DNA of 20,763 bases from Actinomycetales bacterium (GTDB taxonomy: Bacteria > Actinomycetota > Actinomycetes > S36-B12), in the NCBI GenBank assembly GCA_017849335.1, contig JAFIHP010000260.1:1-20763 (forward strand), written 5' to 3'. Shown one piece after another: positions 16,490 to 20,763 of this stretch. Position numbers and translations under genes: made by a program. Below the pieces are notes generated by a model. The model was not told where the DNA came from, did no database searches, and saw only the letters and a program-made list of their open reading frames with translations. Numbering within the stretch: the first letter of the stretch is position 1; each line of letters begins with the position of its first letter.

Positions 16490-16550
16490 GTGTTGAGGTT
16501 CAGGGCGTTTCGCGGGCCCGCAATCCCTCGGAACCTCAAGACGGACGGGT
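16490..16550. repeat. Dispersed palindromic intergenic repeat, copy B
   Basis: Arms GTTGAGGTTC (16492-16501) and GAACCTCAAG (16531-16540), a 29-nt centre containing the perfect palindrome GCGGGCCCGC (16512-16521), and a trailing ACGGACGGG (16541-16549). It matches copy A (3401-3459) at 47 of 59 positions by eye. The right arm provides the stop codon of the minus-strand CGNR gene (TGA, complement of 16536-16538). Confidence 0.75.
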
Positions 16551-17030
16551 GGGCGGACGGGTGGGGACGCCGGTCCGCCGGCCCCGGAGGGCGCGGACCT
16601 TCGCCAGGTTCCCGCAGTCGGCCATGTCGCACCAGACCCGGCTGCGGTTGCGGGACCGGTCGTAGAACGCCTCCCGGCAGTCGTCCGCGGGGCACAGCTT
16701 GATCCGCGCCAGGTCGCCGGTCGCGGTGAGCGTCATGACGGCCGCGCAGATCGCCTCGACGACGTCGGTCGGTGCCGGGGCGAGTCCGCCGTCGCGGCTC
16801 GCAGCCAGCGGAATGCGGATGGGGTCGATCCGGTAGCGCTCTCCGGCGGCCATGGCTCGCAGTTCGTCGCGAAGCCGCCTCGCGGACGCGGAGTCCACGG
16901 GGCTGGTGCCGTGCCCACGGCACCAGCGGGCGAAGCCCCGGGGATCGTCGAGCACGTCGGTCCCGGCCTCGACGTCGACGGTGTTGAGGAAGTCGACGAC
17001 GAGGCCGGCCGGCAGGCTCGTGGGCGTCAC
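16536..17030 (-). CDS. CGNR zinc-finger / ABATE-domain transcriptional regulator
   Basis: 164 residues from a GTG at 17028-17030, with a TACGAT -10 hexamer (17037-17042, minus strand) exactly 6 nt upstream. The N-terminal domain (LVVDFLNTVDV...) is the ABATE-type stress-related domain. The C-terminal domain is the CGNR zinc finger with ligands C113, C118, C134 and C139 (CPADDC and CDMADC), probably DNA-binding. The signature reads CGNL instead of CGNR (Leu142). The last residues (RPPTRPS) and the stop come from a dispersed repeat, so the tail may be a late addition. It is divergent from the EamA permease with a dyad between them. Confidence 0.9.
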   Translation of the reverse strand: MTPTSLPAGLVVDFLNTVDVEAGTDVLDDPRGFARWCRGHGTSPVDSASARRLRDELRAMAAGERYRIDPIRIPLAASRDGGLAPAPTDVVEAICAAVMTLTATGDLARIKLCPADDCREAFYDRSRNRSRVWCDMADCGNLAKVRALRGRRTGVPTRPPTRPS

Positions 17031-17049
17031 GGTCAGATCGTACGTCGTG

Positions 17050-17084
17050 CACGTAACCGGTTATCGCAATAAGGTGGTTACGTG
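17050..17084. promoter_or_regulatory. Divergent CGNR/EamA promoter region with nested dyads
   Basis: Outer arms CACGTAACC (17050-17058) and GGTTACGTG (17076-17084) are perfectly complementary over 9 bp with a 17-nt spacer. A second perfect palindrome, TAACCGGTTA (17054-17063), is nested on the left. A plus-strand TAAGGT (17070-17075) lies 6 nt before the EamA GTG, and a minus-strand TACGAT (17037-17042) serves the CGNR gene. The palindrome lies between the -35 and -10 positions of both promoters, fitting an operator for the CGNR protein. Confidence 0.6.
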
Positions 17085-18020
17085 CCGGTCGTCGTCCTCG
17101 CCCTGTCGTCGAGCCTGTTCTACGGCGTGGCCGACTTCGTCGGCGGGCTCGCGGCCCGACGCATGCCCGTCGTCGCGATGACGGCGGTGAACTACGCGGT
17201 CTCCGCGGTGGTGCTCATCGCCGCATGCGTCGTCGTGCGCATGGAGGTCAGCACGGCGGCTATCGGGTCCGGCATCGCCGCGGGTGCGTTCGCGGTCGTC
17301 GGCTTCCTGGCCTTCTACGGCGCGCTCGTCACCGGGGCGATGAGCATCCTGTCGCCGATCGTGGCCGCCACGCAGGCCGCGGTCCCGGTGCTCGCTGACG
17401 TCGTTCTCCTGGGGCACCGGCCCAGTCCGATTGGCTGGGTGGGTATCGCCGTCGCACTGGGCGGCGGTCTGCTCCTGGGTCTGCCCGAGCGCGGCGCCGG
17501 AGCGTTGCGCATCACGCCGCGCGTTCTCGCCCTGGGACTGGTCGCTGGCGTGACCTTGGGCGCCTCGACCGTCTGCCTGGACGCGGCGCCCGCGGAGTCC
17601 GGCGTGCTGCCGGTGACGTTCGACGTTCTCACCGGCCTCACGTTTTTGGTGTCGATCGTCGTGCTGGCGCGGGTGAGCCCGACGGTGCGCCGATGGGCTG
17701 GAGCTCTCGACGTGACGTCGGGCCACGATGCCGTCGGCGAGCCGGCCGAGCGTGGTGCGAACGTGGGGGAGGCGCGGCGGCAGCGGCGGTCGGCGCTGCT
17801 CCTCGCCGGCTGTGCCGGACTGCTGCTCGGTGTCGGCAACGTGTTCTTGATGCTGGGACTGCACGTCGGATCGCTCGCGGTCGTCGCCGTGCTCATGGGG
17901 CTGTACCCCTTGGCGACCGTGCTGCTGGCTCGCGTCGTGCTCGGCGAGCGGCTCGCGCGGGTGCAGGTCGTCGGCGTCGTGGCCGCGCTCGCCGCCTGTG
18001 TCCTGCTCGGCCTGGCCTGA
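17082..18020 (+). CDS. EamA/DMT-superfamily permease
   Basis: 312 residues from a GTG at 17082. Ten hydrophobic segments are arranged as two five-helix EamA repeats, beginning VVVLALSSSLFYGVADFVGGLAARR. Each repeat ends in a DMT-like segment; GLYPLATVLLARVVLGERL is the characteristic P-x-ATVLL-x-ERL motif near the C-terminus. An unusually long hydrophilic loop (VRRWAGALDVTSGHDAVGEPAERGANVGEARRQRR, about 205-240) separates the seventh and eighth helices. DMT proteins move small metabolites or drugs; the substrate is unknown. A TAAGGT -10 lies 6 nt upstream. Control by the divergent CGNR protein is inferred. Confidence 0.9.
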   Translation: MPVVVLALSSSLFYGVADFVGGLAARRMPVVAMTAVNYAVSAVVLIAACVVVRMEVSTAAIGSGIAAGAFAVVGFLAFYGALVTGAMSILSPIVAATQAAVPVLADVVLLGHRPSPIGWVGIAVALGGGLLLGLPERGAGALRITPRVLALGLVAGVTLGASTVCLDAAPAESGVLPVTFDVLTGLTFLVSIVVLARVSPTVRRWAGALDVTSGHDAVGEPAERGANVGEARRQRRSALLLAGCAGLLLGVGNVFLMLGLHVGSLAVVAVLMGLYPLATVLLARVVLGERLARVQVVGVVAALAACVLLGLA

Positions 18021-18033
18021 CCAGCATCGGCTC

Positions 18034-18039
18034 TACGAT
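18034..18039 (+). promoter_or_regulatory. Leaderless -10 of the lipoprotein gene
   Basis: TACGAT with 6 nt to the ATG at 18046. The same hexamer at the same distance precedes the CGNR gene. Confidence 0.55.
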
Positions 18040-18045
18040 GCGGGC

Positions 18046-18435
18046 ATGTCGGGGGACAGAAGTATTGGCGTCATGCTTGCAGCAGTCGTCGCGGGTCTGG
18101 TGGTGACGGCCTGCTCCGGACCGGATGCAGCGCCGACCGTCGCGACAGTTCAGCAACGACTGTCGGACCAGGGCCTGGCGTGCCCGGACATGCGCATCGA
18201 GCAGTTCGACGGTGTCAGCGCGGGCTGGGCCGTGAGCTGCGAGACGTTCTTGATCTACGGCTGCACACGTCCAGAGAGCGGCGAGTCCTTGATGCGCACG
18301 TCCTGCCAGGAACCCCGGGACGTGGGCGTCGCTCGTGCGGGCGAGGTGTTCGCGCTCGCGGCCCCCGCGCGTATCGATCGCCTCGCCGGGGTCATCGGTG
18401 GCGAGGTCGTGGACCTCGACGCCGTCTGCCCGTAG
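18046..18435 (+). CDS. Small predicted lipoprotein, function unknown
   Basis: 129 residues from an ATG at 18046, supported by TACGAT 6 nt upstream. The N-terminus is a lipoprotein signal: a short charged start, a hydrophobic stretch (about 7-20), and a lipobox VTAC with the lipidated cysteine at C23. The mature part is small and has five more cysteines (46, 65, 73, 87, 128), suggesting disulfides outside the cell. I do not recognise a domain. It stands between the EamA gene and miaB with its own apparent promoter, so it is probably an independent transcription unit. Confidence 0.8.
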   Translation: MSGDRSIGVMLAAVVAGLVVTACSGPDAAPTVATVQQRLSDQGLACPDMRIEQFDGVSAGWAVSCETFLIYGCTRPESGESLMRTSCQEPRDVGVARAGEVFALAAPARIDRLAGVIGGEVVDLDAVCP

Positions 18436-18448
18436 TTCGGGCGAGACC

Positions 18449-18454
18449 TACAAT
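18449..18454 (+). promoter_or_regulatory. Leaderless -10 of miaB
   Basis: TACAAT with 6 nt to the miaB ATG at 18461. After prophage insertion this promoter drives only the truncated 45-codon frame. Confidence 0.6.
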
Positions 18455-18460
18455 CGGCGC

Positions 18461-18598
18461 ATGCCCCGGACGGACGAGACCGTAGCCGCGCCTGCGCGCA
18501 CGTACGAGGTCGTTACGTACGGCTGTCAGATGAACAACCACGACTCCGAGCGGCTCTCGGGTCTGCTCGGACTTACGGTTTCGCAGAGTAGCACCTAG
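18461..18598 (+). pseudogene. miaB: 5' end of miaB (tRNA methylthiotransferase) cut by prophage insertion
   Basis: The 45-codon frame starts at ATG 18461. Residues 1-36 are a typical actinobacterial MiaB N-terminus, with TYGCQMNNHDSERLSGLL and the first [4Fe-4S] ligand at C22. After L36 (codon 18566-18568) family members continue with a Glu and an AGY-type segment. Here the frame changes to GLTVSQSST and stops at 18598. The other iron-sulfur ligands, the radical-SAM CxxxCxxC and the TRAM domain are therefore absent from this copy. Intact MiaB converts i6A37 to ms2i6A37 in tRNAs. The remainder of the gene should lie beyond the right end of the prophage, outside the window. Confidence 0.88.
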
Positions 18599-18600
18599 CC
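18555..18600. other. Probable left attachment junction (attL) of the prophage
   Basis: MiaB homology ends at 18568-18569 and AT-richer sequence begins directly. The exact core cannot be set from one end. If a serine integrase was used, the shared core may be only a few bases. The other end (attR) would be needed to define it. Confidence 0.65.
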
Positions 18601-18725
18601 GCGCCCCGGCTCGTACGAAGCGCCACGAGCCTGACTACTGCGGCGCGCCGGGCCGTTCAGGTGGCCGTCTGTCCCACTCGTTCAGGACAATTGAGACCTC
18701 AGACAGCGCTAGTTCGGGGGTTCCC

Positions 18726-19565
18726 GTGAAGTTGTTCATCAGTTGGGCGAAAGAGCCGAGCCGTTCGTATGCGTACTTGCTTCGCGAACTAGTCTCACAC
18801 GCGCTTCAACCCTTCAAGCCGTTTCTTTCTGAGGAGGACATCCATAAGGGGAGCAGGGGGTTCCCACGGATTCAGAAGGAACTTGAAACGACGTCCAACG
18901 GGCTGATCTGCGTCACGCCATACAACCTGACGGCGCCGTGGCTGAACTTCGAAGCCGGAGCAATCTCGAAGGTCGAGAACTCAGCGGTGTTCCCCGTCCT
19001 CTTCGGCGTCTCGCTCGGGGACATGACGATGCACCCGTTCATTCAGTTTCAAATGACGCTCGCCAACGACGAAGCGGACATGAGACGCCTGCTCCGAGAC
19101 CTAAACGAAAGGCTCGGCGACGATCGCAAGATTGAAGAGAGAATCTGGGGCGCTGAGTTCGAACGACGTTGGCCCGTCTTCGACGCAGCCGCTCGCAAGT
19201 ACGCCGAACTGCATGAAGACTCACTCAAGACGGCTGACCCGCCCCGTGTCCAGAAGCGTCCCGACGACTCAACTCGGGCGCGTTTGCCGATGGACACCTT
19301 CAACCGCGAGCGGATAATAGACATCGTTCCGCGGTTCCTGGCCGGGATGAACTTCGAGGGCGCCACCACGGATGCGACGCCAGAGGGCTCCGAGCCGCTG
19401 GTATTTGTCATCGACAAGTGGATGGACCGTGACCTAGTGGAGCACTTTGCGATCTTCCTGTCCGAGAACCTGGGCGTGCTGAACAACAAGGATGAGTACC
19501 CGGTCTACGTCAAGACGCCGGACGGGCCTATACAGCGCATCCATTGGGACCCGACGAAGTCCTGA
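18726..19565 (+). CDS. TIR-domain protein, prophage-borne, probable NAD-active immune effector
   Basis: 279 residues from a GTG at 18726, which opens directly with the first TIR strand (KLFISW). Residues 1 to about 140 fit a widespread bacterial TIR-like family: FISWAKEPS, LSEEDIHKGSRGF, GLICVTPYNLTAPWLNFEAGAISK, FPVLFGVS, and HPFIQFQMT followed by a leucine-rich helix. E77 in WLNFEAGA occupies the place of the conserved TIR catalytic glutamate, so NAD hydrolysis or cyclisation is possible. Residues about 180-279 form a separate domain I do not recognise. There are no membrane helices. The gene lies about 160 nt from the prophage-host junction and 37 nt before a secreted-protein gene. Bacterial TIR proteins often serve in phage defence (Thoeris, TIR-STING, TIR-Argonaute); that role is inferred here. 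Confidence 0.82.
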   Translation: MKLFISWAKEPSRSYAYLLRELVSHALQPFKPFLSEEDIHKGSRGFPRIQKELETTSNGLICVTPYNLTAPWLNFEAGAISKVENSAVFPVLFGVSLGDMTMHPFIQFQMTLANDEADMRRLLRDLNERLGDDRKIEERIWGAEFERRWPVFDAAARKYAELHEDSLKTADPPRVQKRPDDSTRARLPMDTFNRERIIDIVPRFLAGMNFEGATTDATPEGSEPLVFVIDKWMDRDLVEHFAIFLSENLGVLNNKDEYPVYVKTPDGPIQRIHWDPTKS

Positions 19566-19602
19566 ACGCCGTAGTCTCGACTTGCTCAATCAAGGGGGAG
19601 AT

Positions 19603-20379
19603 ATGAAGCGATCAATAGCCCTGGTCGCCACGATGGCTGTGGTTGGCGCGGCGGTCGCGGTTGCGGCGCCAGCGGCGTGGGCCGGGTCGATTTCCGTGCA
19701 TGGGGTCACGGTGACGTGGGATGACGCATCGCTAGTCGCGCCCGCACCGATCAACGAATGTACGCAGTTGCGGGTCACTTACACGAACAGCGCAACTGAC
19801 GTCGAGAACATCTTGGTTTACAGGGGAGACGTGTTGGTTGGCCCGAGCGTGAAACCGAACCAGGCACCACCAGTGAACAATGCCGCCTCTGGAACCATGA
19901 CGGGGGAAGTCTGTCGCGTCGCCCTCGTTGTACATGCCATGACGGAACCAATCCGCCTGGTCGTCAACTATGGCGGCGGCAAGTCTGAGTCGGCCACCGG
20001 GACCGCCAAATGGACAGACCCTTACGCCGACCCGAACTCTCTGCTACCCAACTTCACGGTCCACACCACGAACTTCATGAAGTGCCGTAAGGGCACGACC
20101 TGGCGCGTATTCAAGGTCGAAGGCAAGTGTCCGACTGGCTGGAAGTACTCGGCCGCGTGGCCTATCGAGTCGCTAGACGTGCCGCCTTCGCCGACGCTCT
20201 ATAGCGAGAACGCCAAGTGCGTGAACGTCGCCGCTGAGAAGGCGGGCAAGGTCAAGCGAAAGACAGTCGACGGGATTGTGTGTCCCAAGGGCTGGCGGAT
20301 TGACGACTTCACGCGGAACTCGGCCTACTGGACCAAGTACAACGAACTCCTAGCCAAGGGCCAGATCACTCGTAAGTGA
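19603..20379 (+). CDS. Secreted protein with two C...CPxGW motifs, function unknown
   Basis: 258 residues from an ATG at 19603, chosen over an upstream in-frame ATG because GGGGGAG (19594-19600) is well placed and a clean signal peptide follows (residues 1-27, cleavage after AWA). The mature N-terminal half (about 28-140) looks beta-rich and contains C53 and C104. The C-terminal half holds two copies of a cysteine motif: C161 to C176-PTGW and C206 to C227-PKGW. Similar CxKGK...CPxGYK segments are common in actinobacterial exported proteins, where their role is unknown. It follows the TIR gene by 37 nt on the same strand and overlaps the convergent phage gene by 14 nt. It may be a lysogenic-conversion product or simply a neighbour. 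Confidence 0.75.
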   Translation: MKRSIALVATMAVVGAAVAVAAPAAWAGSISVHGVTVTWDDASLVAPAPINECTQLRVTYTNSATDVENILVYRGDVLVGPSVKPNQAPPVNNAASGTMTGEVCRVALVVHAMTEPIRLVVNYGGGKSESATGTAKWTDPYADPNSLLPNFTVHTTNFMKCRKGTTWRVFKVEGKCPTGWKYSAAWPIESLDVPPSPTLYSENAKCVNVAAEKAGKVKRKTVDGIVCPKGWRIDDFTRNSAYWTKYNELLAKGQITRK

Positions 20380-20665
20380 GGTTCCTGTTAACGACCTCGC
20401 GCAGACTCGCAATCTCGCCCGCTATCCGCTCGTTAGCAGCCGTCTGCTCGGCCCTAAACGACTTGAGGCCCTTAGCGACGTCCGCGAGGGACTGCCCGCC
20501 GTTGGCGTCAACCTGAATCTGTGCGGTGGCTTCCTGGACCGTCTGGATGATCTTCTCTTCAAACTCAGCGTTGGCCTTGCGGAAGACCCTCCAGGCGATT
20601 CCCCAGACGGCGGCAAGGGCAATGACCAACTCGATAACGCTGCGCGCGTTGTTCAGCCAGTCCAC
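20366..20665 (-). CDS. Small phage protein with one membrane helix and a coiled coil (holin-like or DUF2746-like)
   Basis: 99 residues from a GTG at 20663-20665. A single hydrophobic helix (about residues 9-27, VIELVIALAAVWGIAWRVF) is followed by a charged, heptad-rich helix (about 30-95, ...EFEEKIIQTVQEATAQI...SLREVVNRN). The GTG shares its G with the TAG stop of the tail-protein gene (TAGTG), so translation is coupled. Small one-helix proteins directly after the tail-fibre gene are frequent in actinophages, where they act as holins or lysis accessories. No endolysin follows before the convergent accessory genes. The holin role is a guess from position and topology. Confidence 0.75.
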   Translation of the reverse strand: MDWLNNARSVIELVIALAAVWGIAWRVFRKANAEFEEKIIQTVQEATAQIQVDANGGQSLADVAKGLKSFRAEQTAANERIAGEIASLREVVNRNLTYE

Positions 20666-20763
20666 TAGATCTGATACCTCACGATGACGATTCCGCCCTG
20701 CACGAATCCTGCGTTAGGGCCTCCATCACCGGGATTGGTGCTAGTTCCTGTTGCTGCTGCGTA
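20665..20763 (-). CDS. Phage minor tail / tail-fibre protein, C-terminal end only
   Basis: An open frame enters from the right edge and ends with TAG (20665-20667); 32 residues are visible. It is rich in Gly, Thr, Asn and Pro and closes with QGGIVIVRYQI. The GG-IVIVRY ending is characteristic of glycine-rich domains at the C-termini of phage tail and receptor-binding proteins. The start lies outside the window, so length and class are unknown. It is the strongest direct evidence that the right part of the window is prophage. Confidence 0.72.
   Translation of the reverse strand, partial: YAAATGTSTNPGDGGPNAGFVQGGIVIVRYQI

Larger units (their letters stand above)
18569..20763. mobile_element. 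Left end of an integrated prophage (continues beyond the window)
   Basis: The region follows the broken miaB, has lower GC than the host side (31 of 60 bases in the sampled line 19021-19080 against 40 of 60 in 13681-13740), and ends in a glycine-rich phage tail-protein terminus and a small phage-type membrane protein. The late genes run leftward toward the attachment site. Two rightward genes, a TIR protein and a secreted protein, lie between them and miaB, as accessory cargo often does. The stretch 18599-18725 holds no gene; it contains only a directly repeated CGTTCAGG (18654-18661, 18679-18686). No integrase is visible here. Confidence 0.82.

Noticed and set aside
18461..18598. miaB truncation as a simple frameshift or sequencing error
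   Set aside because: No other frame after 18569 continues MiaB, base composition drops, and phage genes follow, so insertion explains it better.
18654..18686. Directly repeated CGTTCAGG (25-bp period) near the prophage end
   Set aside because: Eight bases repeated twice could be integrase arm sites, but chance is not excluded and no integrase is visible.

Overview
The window is high-GC actinobacterial chromosome that runs into the left end of an integrated prophage. The RecA and RecX sequences, the leaderless start sites, the LexA box (TCGAAC-N4-GTTC type), the RecA-NDp/PafBC-type recA promoter and the DUF3046 gene all point to Actinomycetota. Nocardioidaceae (Aeromicrobium/Nocardioides-like) is my best guess, but genus-level placement is an inference.

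Layout: (1) 1-2060, minus strand: 5' part of an Lhr-family helicase that runs off the window. (2) 2188-3405: a VOC/glyoxalase-fold protein and a divergent TetR regulator around a TATAC-N3-GTATA operator. (3) 3513-5685: a translationally coupled DUF3046 - sulfotransferase-like - MFS cluster. (4) 8117-5682, minus strand: an FtsX-type ABC permease - ABC ATPase - TetR operon, with twin CGACA-N3-TGTCG operators at its head. (5) 8422-10016: recA-recX, preceded by a LexA box and a RecA-NDp-like promoter. (6) 10013-15213: a TetR regulator divergent from an MMPL transporter, then a DHA2-type MFS pump and a GNAT acetyltransferase. (7) 15227-18435: an MFS protein (minus), a CGNR-type regulator (minus) divergent from an EamA permease, and a small lipoprotein. 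(8) 18461-18568: the first 36 codons of miaB, where the host gene stops. (9) 18569-20763: prophage DNA of visibly lower GC, holding a TIR-domain protein, a secreted Cys-motif protein, a small membrane/coiled-coil phage protein and the C-terminus of a glycine-rich tail protein.

The backbone looks like a DNA-repair/tRNA-modification neighbourhood (Lhr, DUF3046, recA, recX, miaB) into which several regulator-plus-transporter modules are interleaved. Each divergent or operon-head control region carries its own dyad operator.

The most interesting items are: the prophage junction inside miaB with a TIR effector gene next to the attachment site; a 59-bp palindromic intergenic repeat present twice (3401-3459 and 16492-16550) that supplies the stop codon of the adjacent gene both times; the twin operator ahead of the ABC operon; the apparent dual DNA-damage control of recA; and a run of genes with a -10 hexamer 6-7 nt before the start codon. 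No tRNA, rRNA, CRISPR array or insertion sequence was recognised.
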